64,000 nt of DNA, taken from contig JABTUW010000002.1 in assembly GCA_015075185.1 (NCBI GenBank), positions 1,550,001 to 1,614,000 of the forward strand, given 5' to 3'. The first letter of the stretch is position 1. Each line of letters starts with the position of its first letter. Both the position numbers and the translations under genes were made by a program. Positions 16,205-23,657 of this stretch are shown one piece after another. Source of the stretch: Anaerolineales bacterium (GTDB taxonomy: Bacteria; Chloroflexota; Anaerolineae; 4572-78; J111). The notes under the pieces were generated by a model. The model had not been told where the DNA came from. It ran no database searches and worked only from the letters and a program-made list of their open reading frames with translations.

Positions 16205-17476
16205 TTACTCGACGGGAACGCCCCGTTGGAAGAAGAAACGTGTCTCCCCGGCGGTGTTGATCCCGGCCAGCCGGTCCACTCTGAAAATGAGGGGATACTG
16301 GGCAGTCACATTGCCGATGACCAGGGCATGGTGCTGCCGCAGCCGGCGGACAAAGGCAGCCATCGTTTCGTAGTCGGTTGCCGCGCCACGGGAGACGTGG
16401 CGCACGTCATCCTCAAAGGGGATGCGTAGCAAAAATAAGTTGTCGGCCTGGCGCAGGATGGTCTCATCCAGCCCGTGGATCATATTGGTCACAAAGAAAC
16501 TGGTGATACCCAAGTGGCGCGCCCGCGTAACGATGTAATCAATGCTGTGGCGTGACACGTACAGGTGGGCCTCCTCAAAGAAGATGAAGGGGAAACGGTG
16601 GGTGCCGTTTTCAATTTCCCACAGGCACAGGTCTTTGATCAGTTCGATGATGGCCTGGACAAAACCCTCGCGGGCCAGGTTCGATAGGGCTGAGATGTCA
16701 ATTACCAGCGCCCCGCCGTGGCGGATACGGCGGTAGGACTCGCTCAACGAGGCGGCCTCTTGCGGGTTACGGGCAAAAATGTTGGTGTTTTTGAGCGCCT
16801 CCAGCCGCGAGCGAATGGCTTGATTGACCACCATGGCATTCGAGCCGCCGCCGAACTCATTGTTTTCGGCCATTTGCATGATTTGCTCCAGGCCGACATA
16901 CGGCACGCGGCCGCGCTCCCGTTCGAGGGCCTCGGCTTCGGCCCACAGCCGGGCCAGCCGGTTCTCAAAGTAAAGGGCCGACACCTCCGGCAGGCCAAAA
17001 CGCTGCAAGAGGGTCATCATGGGGGACAGGCCGAACTGCCGGACTCCCAGGCGAAAGTTACCGCCCGCTTCCAGGTGGATGATGCCCCGCTGGCGCACTT
17101 TGCCCGTCTCCGGGTCAAGCTCGACCTTGGGCAGGTGGATATATTCTTTGTTGATATCAAAGACGACGCACGGCGCGCCGCTGGCAATGAGCTGGAGTAA
17201 AAGGACTTTGGAGAGGTGGCTTTTGCCGCTGCCCTTAACCCCGGTCACAACGTTGACTTTTTCCAGGTCTTGACCCTCAACCAGGAAAGGGTGTCCGGCC
17301 AGAGTATGGCCCAACTGGAGGGGATGGCCCAGGTTGCGGGTGGCATTGGCAAAGACTTCCTCATCGGTGGTACGCTCGACGGTCACATCGCGGGTGGGAA
17401 TCCAGCCGTCCCACTGCTCCCAGCGATTCAAGCTGTCTTCTTTGCCGGGTTTCAAGCGGCGGCCATTGGCGCCCAT
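16205..17476 (-). CDS. HerA-type hexameric ATPase/translocase
   Basis: A 423-residue FtsK/HerA-class P-loop ATPase. Walker A is GVKGSGKS at 79-86. The Walker B region is FIFFEEAH near 297-304, followed by a HerA-like C-terminal run (TRARHLGITSFFVTN, then ILRQADNLFLLRI). HerA proteins pump DNA and work with nucleases such as NurA. The N-terminal HAS barrel usually fused to HerA is missing and is instead encoded by the upstream gene, overlapping by 25 nt. An AGAAAGG site 7 nt before the ATG supports separate translation. Confidence 0.85.
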   Translation of the reverse strand: MGANGRRLKPGKEDSLNRWEQWDGWIPTRDVTVERTTDEEVFANATRNLGHPLQLGHTLAGHPFLVEGQDLEKVNVVTGVKGSGKSHLSKVLLLQLIASGAPCVVFDINKEYIHLPKVELDPETGKVRQRGIIHLEAGGNFRLGVRQFGLSPMMTLLQRFGLPEVSALYFENRLARLWAEAEALERERGRVPYVGLEQIMQMAENNEFGGGSNAMVVNQAIRSRLEALKNTNIFARNPQEAASLSESYRRIRHGGALVIDISALSNLAREGFVQAIIELIKDLCLWEIENGTHRFPFIFFEEAHLYVSRHSIDYIVTRARHLGITSFFVTNMIHGLDETILRQADNLFLLRIPFEDDVRHVSRGAATDYETMAAFVRRLRQHHALVIGNVTAQYPLIFRVDRLAGINTAGETRFFFQRGVPVE

Positions 17477-17769
17477 TGGACAACCTTTCTGATCTTGGCA
17501 ATGGCCAGCTTAAGATTACTCTTTTCGGACAGACCATCCGGCTCAGGAGAGGTATTAGGGGCTGGCCCTTCTTCGGCGACCAGTTGCAGCATTTCTTGCA
17601 CCAATGAAGGGTAGGTAACGGTACGAAACTCGATCACCTGCACAATCAAGCCCCGGCTGCTGCCGTTTTCGCGCAGGGTTAAATTTTCGCCCACGCGCAG
17701 GTCTTCCTCTCTAGGATTAAACAGCAACTCGACAATGTCACCCTTAATTTGCTTGATCTGGATCTTCAC
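17452..17769 (-). CDS. HAS-barrel-like small protein
   Basis: A 105-residue protein with a beta-rich N-terminus (IKGDIVELLFNP, then LRVGENLTLRENG, GLIVQVIEFRT) that reads like the HAS barrel at the start of HerA proteins and F1 ATPase subunits, followed by a charged linker. First gene of the minus-strand operon. Its end overlaps the ATPase start in another frame. It probably docks on the ATPase ring. A sequencing frameshift that split one gene is the alternative. The HAS call is a judgement from pattern and context. Confidence 0.65.
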   Translation of the reverse strand: MKIQIKQIKGDIVELLFNPREEDLRVGENLTLRENGSSRGLIVQVIEFRTVTYPSLVQEMLQLVAEEGPAPNTSPEPDGLSEKSNLKLAIAKIRKVVQWAPMAAA

Positions 17770-17790
17770 GGACTAACACTCCTTTCGAAA

Positions 17791-17815
17791 ATAGTAGACG
17801 GTAGACAGTAGACAG
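17791..17815. repeat. Short tandem repeat (GTAGACA type)
   Basis: AGTAGACGGTAGACAGTAGACAG units just upstream of the HAS-barrel gene ribosome site. Near-identical words occur at 4163-4182 after the radical SAM gene. Confidence 0.65.
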
Positions 17816-17951
17816 GGAAACCGTACAGACCTGCTACCTCACCCCCTCGGGTGCGCCGAAGGGCGTGCTCTCTGCTACCTTTATCATTAGCGGGGGTATG
17901 CCTTAAGTTTGTGATGAACTCCTTTCCGAATTATAAATTATCCACTTTGAG

Positions 17952-17979
17952 TTGAAATATTTTCCTAAATGAGTATAAT
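17952..17979 (+). promoter_or_regulatory. Promoter for the XRE-ImmA pair
   Basis: TTGAAA at 17952-17957, a 16-nt spacer, and TATAAT at 17974-17979. The predicted start lies inside the -10 region of the opposing promoter, so the two should exclude each other. Similar words (ATTATGGTAAATAT at 17981 and ATTATTGGTAAAAT at 18020) make candidate repressor sites. Confidence 0.65.
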
Positions 17980-17989
17980 AATTATGGTA

Positions 17990-18017
17990 AATATAGCATA
18001 AAAAAGTAACTTGTCAA
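17990..18017 (-). promoter_or_regulatory. Promoter for the HAS/HerA/nuclease operon
   Basis: On the minus strand: TTGACA (18017-18012), a 16-nt spacer, and TATATT (17995-17990). It faces the plus-strand promoter with its -10 element 10 bp away. The leader to the HAS-barrel gene would be about 210 nt and includes the tandem repeat at 17791-17815. Confidence 0.7.
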
Positions 18018-18063
18018 CATTATTGGTAAAATCTTATCCTAAAAAAGGAAGTCGTTATAAGCA

Positions 18064-18450
18064 ATGAACCTTTTTGAGCACGTAGGGCAGCGTATCCGCG
18101 ATTTACGCCTAAACTACGGGGATGGGCAAGGGCTGTCCCAGGAGGCACTGGCTAAAGCTCTGGGCGTGGCCACCAACACTATCTCCCGCTGGGAGACGGC
18201 CACCTACCGGCCCAGCCTGGAAGACCTGGACCAACTGGCTCGATTCTTCGGGGTTTCGATTCTGGAATTCTTCCCGCCGGAGGAGACCCCGGCCAATGAG
18301 CCGATGACCGCCTTGCTGCGCGCCGCCCGGCAGCTTAAGCCGGAAGACCTGGAAGAGCTGCGGCGTTACGCCGAGTTTCGCCGGGCGCGCGGCCTGTATG
18401 GGGGCCAGGAGCGTCCCCGCGCTGGGCGGAAGAGGAAAAGCGTCGCGTGA
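18064..18450 (+). CDS. XRE-family transcriptional regulator
   Basis: A 128-residue protein with a Cro/C1-type helix-turn-helix at about 9-64 (LSQEALAKALGVATNTISRW) and a charged C-terminal tail. It overlaps the ImmA gene by 4 nt. XRE repressor plus ImmA/IrrE protease is the classical arrangement in which the protease inactivates the repressor after DNA damage or another cue. It probably represses the facing promoter of the HerA/nuclease operon and its own promoter. Confidence 0.9.
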   Translation: MNLFEHVGQRIRDLRLNYGDGQGLSQEALAKALGVATNTISRWETATYRPSLEDLDQLARFFGVSILEFFPPEETPANEPMTALLRAARQLKPEDLEELRRYAEFRRARGLYGGQERPRAGRKRKSVA

Positions 18451-19079
18451 GCCATTTTTATTATGACGAAATGAGGGCTTTGGCCCGGCAGGTCCGCCAG
18501 GAGCAGGGGCTGGTCGGCCCGCGCGTGCTTCGCTCGGACTTGCGCCGAGTCTACCGGGCTTACGGCATCAAAATTGACCTGTGGCCGCACAAGTTCAAAG
18601 CATTGCGCGGCGCTTATTTTGACGACGAATTGGGGCCTACGGTCATGCTAGCCCGCCACCTGCCGCCTGAGCCGCTGATTTTTACGATGGCCCACGAACT
18701 AAAGCACCACCTGGTGGATCGCGGCCAGCCGATCTCCTACTGTGATGCCTCCAACCAGCGCGAACCGGTCGAGATTGGAGCCGAAATCTTTGCCGCCGAG
18801 TTGATTTTCCCCGAGCAGGAGTTCTTTGCTCACCTCCGCCAAATGGGCATCGGCCCGCGCCAGTGCAGCCCCGAAGTGCTGGTACGCCTCAAGCACGAAA
18901 CGCAGACCACGTTGAGCTACGCCGGCCTGGTCAAGCGGGCCGAGTTCCTCGGTCTGGCCGCTCCCGGTTCACTGGCCAGGGTCCAGTGGAAGAAACTGGA
19001 AGAGCAGCTTTACGGCGAGCCGTTTTATAAGCAGCTCTTGCGTGATCGCCAGGCCGCCAAGGCCAACCGCTTAACTTAA
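18447..19079 (+). CDS. ImmA/IrrE-type metallopeptidase
   Basis: A 210-residue zinc peptidase with HELKH near residues 82-86 and a downstream Glu motif EIGAEIFAAELIFP, the usual ImmA/IrrE pattern. GTG start overlapping the XRE stop (GTGA), so translationally coupled. By family knowledge it cleaves or releases the partner XRE repressor. In this setting it would induce the divergent HerA/nuclease operon. Confidence 0.9.
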   Translation: MSHFYYDEMRALARQVRQEQGLVGPRVLRSDLRRVYRAYGIKIDLWPHKFKALRGAYFDDELGPTVMLARHLPPEPLIFTMAHELKHHLVDRGQPISYCDASNQREPVEIGAEIFAAELIFPEQEFFAHLRQMGIGPRQCSPEVLVRLKHETQTTLSYAGLVKRAEFLGLAAPGSLARVQWKKLEEQLYGEPFYKQLLRDRQAAKANRLT

Positions 19080-19087
19080 GCCTTTGC

Positions 19088-20155
19088 TCAATGCCCGTGA
19101 TCGCTGGTTGGCCCTGACTCCGTCTGGGTAAATGTCAACTCCCATAAATAGTAAACTAATTTCCAGGTTTCGGCCTCATTAAAAATGGGGCCAAAAGAGG
19201 GCATCGAGGTGCCCATTCCGCCCCGGCGCAGCTTGGCGTAATAAATGTCCATTGTCGCGGCCATGGTTTGGGGCGAGGGAGCAAAGGAGGCCACCTGATG
19301 AGTCATGCTGACCATCGGGCTGGCTTGGAGTTGAGCATTGATCGCAGCGGCAGCCGGACCGTCGCCCCGGCCGGTTTCGCCGTGGCAGGCGGCGCAGTTT
19401 TTAGCATATTCCTGGCTCGCCCAGGCCCGATCCTCAGGAGACAGGGGAGCCGTCCACAGATAAGCAACAATATCCCACCGCTGTTCCCCAGTTAGCTGAG
19501 GCAGGTGTTCCTCAAGCAAAAGATAAGCCTCGGCCGGGCTGTGCTGCCGCAGCCAGTCGCTCTCAAAAAGTTGGGCAGGCAAACTAGGGCGATGCTGTTC
19601 AATCAGGGCTTGGCCGGCGGCGGATGAAGGCGTCTCTGTTGGCACGACGGGGGCCTCGCGGGGGGCGTCAATATCAACCTGGCGGGCGATGAGGGATTGG
19701 ATGACCGGGTCGGGGCCGGAACCGGCCTGCAAGTGAGCCTGGGGGTCGGCGGGATCTATGACCGTAATCGTGCCGCGCATACGCCAGTGGTTGGGGCTGC
19801 ACCAGGTGTTGCAGTAAAAGGTAACGACGTCCGCTTCATCGAACACAACTTCGACTTCTTTGACCTGGCCCGGGTCAATCTGGCCGAGGTCTACCCCCAA
19901 CCCGGCCACGGCGACGCCGTGAGTGACATCCGGCACGCTGAAGCGCAGGCGGACTTTTTCACCTTTTTGGACTTCGATGCTGGCGGGCTGGAAACCGCCA
20001 GCTTCCGGGGCCGCCGCAATAACGTCTATGGTTCGTATGCCGCTCCAAGCCGGGCGCAGCCCGTATTGATAGCCGAAAACAGCCAGAGGTATGCCGACCA
20101 GGATGAGGACCAGGACGGTTAGGGCGAGACGTTCGATGTTGCGTTCACTCATCAT
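19088..20155 (-). CDS. CuA cupredoxin / cytochrome c fusion (COX2-like)
   Basis: About 355 residues from the ATG at 20155 or 20152. The open frame runs upstream through repeat DNA, so the longer start is unlikely. One N-terminal TM anchor is followed by a cupredoxin domain with a full CuA set, CNTWCSPNHWRM (CxxxCxxxHxxM, near 112-123) and an upstream His in VTHGVAV. A cytochrome c domain follows with CAACH near 252 and a distal Met in GTSMPSFGP. It carries electrons outside the membrane. It is not next to a COX1 or NosZ gene, so the terminal acceptor is unknown. Confidence 0.85.
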   Translation of the reverse strand: MMSERNIERLALTVLVLILVGIPLAVFGYQYGLRPAWSGIRTIDVIAAAPEAGGFQPASIEVQKGEKVRLRFSVPDVTHGVAVAGLGVDLGQIDPGQVKEVEVVFDEADVVTFYCNTWCSPNHWRMRGTITVIDPADPQAHLQAGSGPDPVIQSLIARQVDIDAPREAPVVPTETPSSAAGQALIEQHRPSLPAQLFESDWLRQHSPAEAYLLLEEHLPQLTGEQRWDIVAYLWTAPLSPEDRAWASQEYAKNCAACHGETGRGDGPAAAAINAQLQASPMVSMTHQVASFAPSPQTMAATMDIYYAKLRRGGMGTSMPSFGPIFNEAETWKLVYYLWELTFTQTESGPTSDHGH

Positions 20156-20159
20156 AAGA

Positions 20160-20236
20160 AGCAGCGGGGGAGCGGGGGTGCGGAGGAGCAGGGGAGATAC
20201 AAAATCGACTCTCCCCTGCTCCCTTGCCCCCCTGCT
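20160..20236. repeat. G-rich repeat with 13-bp inverted arms
   Basis: GGAGCAGGGGAGA (20185-20197) and its exact complement (20210-20222) sit within longer GGAGC/GCTCC tandem units. Located between the 4Fe-4S protein gene and the CuA-cytochrome c gene, it would form an intercistronic hairpin. Confidence 0.7.
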
Positions 20237-20241
20237 CTCTT

Positions 20242-21621
20242 TCATCCCAGGTATAACTTCAAAAACACGAAGGTAACGGCTGACAAAAAAGCAGCCACCG
20301 GCAAAGTTCCACACCAGGCCAGGGCGTCGCTTTTAGCATGCTGGCGACCCAGGCGGAAGGCGGTGGTGATCGAGAAAGCCAGACCCACGAGCAGGACGGC
20401 CACTTGCAAGGCGACAGCCAGATCGGGGAGAAAAGGCGTCCAGGGGATATCTTTGGTCCCAAAAAGATTCCAGCCCCAGCCAAAGGGGTCCGACAGAACC
20501 GGCAGGGCATAGCTGCCGTTGACAAAGACAAAGGCCAAGCTAAAGGCAATCCAGCCCATTAACCCCATCGGCACCAGGGCATAAGCGTAATCCACAAAAG
20601 CCTGCTGGGGCGAAATTTCCAACCGGGCCAGTTTTCGCGCGGCCCCTGCGGCCAGCCAGAACAGGCCGGGAACGACCAGTAAATTGACACTTAAGAAGCC
20701 GGCGGCATAGATGGCCCACTGCCCCCAGGTGTCCATATTGGCCCAGCCCTTTAGCCAGCCCCACGGCCCCAGCAGCACGGCTGAGTAGAGCAGGGCGCAG
20801 GCGAGCATAATGAAGGCTTTATAGGCTTCGTCCAGGCTGCGGCCCTTGGCGACCAGCAGATCGCTGCCAAAGGGTCTGAGGTTAAGAGCAATATTATCCT
20901 TTGGACAGCTTTTGAGACACTCGGTACACAAGCCGCAGTAGGTGTTGCGTTCCAGGTTGCCGGGAAAGACCAGCCAGGGACAGCCGTAGCTGGTGGCCGT
21001 GCCGGCGACGCAATCTTTCGTCGCATGATCCTTACAAACCTGGGCATCCTTGGCCCGCAGTTCAACCGTTGAGGTCAGGGAATAGAGACCAATAAAACCC
21101 CCGACCGGGCAGACATAGCGGCAAAAGACCCGGTTTTCGTAGAAAATGCTGAGAATAACCCCTAACAGGAGAAAGCTCAACAGCACCCAGGCCGTCACCG
21201 AAGGCCGGGTCAAGATGATGGCGCTGAACAGGGCCACCCCCAGAAAGCCAAAGTTTTGCAGCCAGATGTTTTTGAAGCGGCGGGGCCAGCGCCGGCGCAG
21301 ACTCATCAATTTGGGAAAACGCTTGTAGATGATACTGCGCCGCTGCAGCCACTCACCGGGGCCGGGGATGGGGCAGACGGTACACCACAAGCGCCCGAAG
21401 AACGGCACCAGGACGATAATCAATACTGCCCACCAAACGATCCAGATGTAGATGATGCTGAAGTTTTTGGCTCCCGCCGGCGTCCCGAACAGGCCGGTCA
21501 AGATGGCGAAGACGAAGAAGGACAAGGTCACCAACATCAAGATCGGCTGAAACAGGCGCGATTTGAGCAAGGCTTTGAGCAGGGGAATTGCGGTTAAAAG
21601 ATCGAGCCGATTTTGCTGCAT
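20242..21621 (-). CDS. NapH/NosR-like 4Fe-4S membrane protein
   Basis: A 459-residue polytopic membrane protein. Cys motifs of the NapH/NosR/CcoG group are visible: CTVCP near 78, CRYVCP near 166 and a ferredoxin motif CGLCTECLKSCPKDN near 228, so it can hold two 4Fe-4S clusters. At least six hydrophobic spans surround them and a longer C-terminal membrane part follows. Such proteins pass quinol electrons outward or help metal-centre assembly. Its ATG overlaps the preceding cupredoxin stop (TGATG), so the two are coupled. Confidence 0.82.
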   Translation of the reverse strand: MQQNRLDLLTAIPLLKALLKSRLFQPILMLVTLSFFVFAILTGLFGTPAGAKNFSIIYIWIVWWAVLIIVLVPFFGRLWCTVCPIPGPGEWLQRRSIIYKRFPKLMSLRRRWPRRFKNIWLQNFGFLGVALFSAIILTRPSVTAWVLLSFLLLGVILSIFYENRVFCRYVCPVGGFIGLYSLTSTVELRAKDAQVCKDHATKDCVAGTATSYGCPWLVFPGNLERNTYCGLCTECLKSCPKDNIALNLRPFGSDLLVAKGRSLDEAYKAFIMLACALLYSAVLLGPWGWLKGWANMDTWGQWAIYAAGFLSVNLLVVPGLFWLAAGAARKLARLEISPQQAFVDYAYALVPMGLMGWIAFSLAFVFVNGSYALPVLSDPFGWGWNLFGTKDIPWTPFLPDLAVALQVAVLLVGLAFSITTAFRLGRQHAKSDALAWCGTLPVAAFLSAVTFVFLKLYLG

Positions 21622-22106
21622 CAGGATAACGTTGCTTTGCCCGGTTGGGGCAGGAGAAAGCGCCAGAGATAAGTTAATACCCCCACCACCACCAGCGCCA
21701 GCAGGGCGACAGCCCGGCCAAAGGCGGTGTTGGGGCCAACAATGAGTTCGCCGATCATAAAGGGATGCAGTGTGCCGCAGCTCACCGAGCAGCGATAGCG
21801 GAATTTACCCGGCTTATCGGCCACAAACCGAATAGTTTGCGACTGGCCCGGCTCGACCCGCGTTTCCAGGCCGTAGCCGTCCAGGTACAACCCGTGAACC
21901 ACATCCGAGGCTGTCAGCGAAATGATCACGGTGTCGCCCTGGTTGACCTGCAAGATACCCGGCTCGTAAGCAAACTGGCGGCCATCCACGCTAAAATGGC
22001 GCGTTGTCGGGGTCAGGCGAAAAGGCCAGGGTATCACCAGGATAGCCAGGCCCAGGGTGACAAAAATGAGCAAAAGCAGATTTTGGGCAAAAGCAGGTGA
22101 GCGCAT
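21621..22106 (-). CDS. Membrane-anchored CuA-type cupredoxin
   Basis: About 161 residues from the ATG at 22106. An open frame back to 22196 would overlap the upstream gene and is less likely. N-terminal TM anchor, cupredoxin fold, His in DVVHGLYL and CuA ligands CSVSCGTLHPFM near 104-115 (CxxxCxxxHxxM), then a C-terminal TM helix. It is a second, independent CuA carrier in the same operon, coupled to the 4Fe-4S protein. It resembles COX2 without a catalytic partner. Confidence 0.8.
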   Translation of the reverse strand: MRSPAFAQNLLLLIFVTLGLAILVIPWPFRLTPTTRHFSVDGRQFAYEPGILQVNQGDTVIISLTASDVVHGLYLDGYGLETRVEPGQSQTIRFVADKPGKFRYRCSVSCGTLHPFMIGELIVGPNTAFGRAVALLALVVVGVLTYLWRFLLPQPGKATLS

Positions 22107-22140
22107 GATTGACTGCCGGAAAGGTCGTATGTTGATCCGC

Positions 22141-22614
22141 TTACTCCACGGGCGGGGTGTTAGTAGAGGGACCGTATTGACTGTACTGTTTGTCAATGTA
22201 AGTGCGAATGGTCTTTAAATCCTGTCCCTCTTGGCTTAAGCGCATGACATCTTGCGTAATATCCACACAGATGGTACAACCGGTAGCATGATTATCAAAT
22301 TCAATCGAGCCATCGGGTTGGAACTCTTTGACATAGCAAGCCAGATTATCCTGATGCCCCATCGCTCCACAACCGCAGTAGCAGGGAATTTTGTGCATCA
22401 CCTCGGGGTTGGCCACAGCAAAACGATAAGCTTCCTGGACCGCTGGAGGGGCCTCTTGCACAAACCCCGGCATCGCCGACAGCGAGGCCAGGGGGAGTTC
22501 TATTGGAGATGCCGCCTGCATGCCGGTAGCGGCTCCACTGGCACAGCCGGCCGCTCCCAGCAGGACCAGCAGCAGGAATGGCCCAAAAAGAAGATAGATA
22601 TTTGCTTTCACCAT
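22141..22614 (-). CDS. PCYCGC-motif lipoprotein
   Basis: A 157-residue predicted lipoprotein with signal LLGAAGC (lipid Cys near 25). The PCYCGCG motif near 76, further Cys in NLACYVKEF and GCTICVD, and a His nearby match the PCYCGC family, a small metal- or redox-linked group of unknown role. It heads the operon with both CuA proteins and the 4Fe-4S protein, so copper delivery to CuA or thiol redox is a reasonable guess. Confidence 0.82.
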   Translation of the reverse strand: MVKANIYLLFGPFLLLVLLGAAGCASGAATGMQAASPIELPLASLSAMPGFVQEAPPAVQEAYRFAVANPEVMHKIPCYCGCGAMGHQDNLACYVKEFQPDGSIEFDNHATGCTICVDITQDVMRLSQEGQDLKTIRTYIDKQYSQYGPSTNTPPVE

Positions 22615-22715
22615 GATTGATGTCTCACTTGCTCATTGAAGTTTTGTATTCTATTTTAAGGGAGCCAATTAAAGTTTTGACGAAGGTTTTATGAAGATTG
22701 TGTAAAGGATAACCT

Positions 22716-23480
22716 ATGGCCCGTCGTCGCTACCTGCGCACATCCGAAATAAGTAAAGCCGTAGGCGTCCATCCCAACACCGTCCGGCTCTACGAGCAGT
22801 GGGGCTTTTTGTCGCCGGTTGCGCGCAGTCCCAGCGGGTATCGCCAGTTCACCGAAGCCCATCTCGACCAGATGCGCCTGGCCCGGCTGGCCTTGCACGG
22901 CGGCTGGCCAGGACGAGCGATCCGCCGGTCGGCGCTGGCCCTCGTCAGACAGACCGCTTCCGGTAACTTGGAGAGCGCCTTGGCCCAGGCGCAGCATCAC
23001 CTGACCCTGGTGCAGGCCGAGCGCGCCCAGGCGGAAGAAGCGGCGGCCTTCCTGGAGCGCTGGGCGCGTGGCCACATCGTCGAGGCGGCGGCTGAACTTT
23101 TATCCATTGGCCAGACCGCCCAACTGCTGGCCGTTACGATTGATATCCTGCGCAATTGGGAGCGCAACGGCTTGCTGACCGTGCCGCGCGACCCCACGAC
23201 CGGCTACCGGCGCTACGGCCCGGTTAAAATTGGCCGCCTGCGGGTGATCCGGTTGCTGCTGCGCGCCGGGTACAGCATGATGGCGGTCCTGCGGATGCTG
23301 CTGCAGCTTGACCAGGGCCGGCGGGAGGGACTGCGCGAGGCCCTTGACACCCCGCGCCCCGACGAAGACATCCTCACCGCCGCCGACCAGTGGCTGACCA
23401 CCCTGGCCGAACAGGAACAGCGGGCCAGAGAGATAATCGCCCAATTGGAGGAGATGATCGCTAAGAGAGAATCAAAATGA
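22716..23480 (+). CDS. Tandem-MerR regulator
   Basis: A 254-residue regulator with two MerR-type winged helices: residues about 6-70 (ISKAVGVHPNTVRLYEQWG, PSGYRQF) and about 130-200 (IGQTAQLLAVTIDILRNWE, TTGYRRYGP). A helical tail follows. No Cys is present, so it is not a CueR-like thiol copper sensor. Divergent from the cupredoxin operon with about 100 bp between, so it probably controls that operon. Confidence 0.85.
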   Translation: MARRRYLRTSEISKAVGVHPNTVRLYEQWGFLSPVARSPSGYRQFTEAHLDQMRLARLALHGGWPGRAIRRSALALVRQTASGNLESALAQAQHHLTLVQAERAQAEEAAAFLERWARGHIVEAAAELLSIGQTAQLLAVTIDILRNWERNGLLTVPRDPTTGYRRYGPVKIGRLRVIRLLLRAGYSMMAVLRMLLQLDQGRREGLREALDTPRPDEDILTAADQWLTTLAEQEQRAREIIAQLEEMIAKRESK

Positions 23481-23532
23481 CATACTGGGTATAGTTACTA
23501 GATGACCTTCACAATAAGACTCGTGGGGAATG

Positions 23533-23601
23533 GGACGCGGATTCGACGGATTTTTCGGATAAAAATATCTTAAATCCGTTCGATCCGTTTAATCCGCGTC
23601 C
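23533..23601. repeat. Palindrome of ATCCG-type repeats
   Basis: GGACGCGGATT (23533-23543) pairs with AATCCGCGTCC (23591-23601). Inner CGACGGATTT pairs imperfectly with AAATCCGTTCG. Lies between the convergent MerR and dehydrogenase genes and could act as a terminator for either. Confidence 0.65.
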
Positions 23602-23657
23602 AATAGTAGGGCTACAATGACTCAAGACCTTATTATGAAAGTTATCTACGGGGAGTT

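Noticed and set aside
17452..17476. Programmed frameshift joining HAS barrel and ATPase
   Set aside because: No slippery heptamer is seen and the ATPase has its own ATG and AAAGG site. Overlapping genes fit better.
20155..20314. Longer N-terminus of the CuA-cytochrome c protein
   Set aside because: The extra 53 residues are coded by G-rich repeat DNA and the end of the upstream gene; a normal TM start follows at 20155.
19088..22614. Complete nos (N2O reductase) operon
   Set aside because: No NosZ, NosD, NosF or NosY is present; only CuA, 4Fe-4S and PCYCGC proteins.
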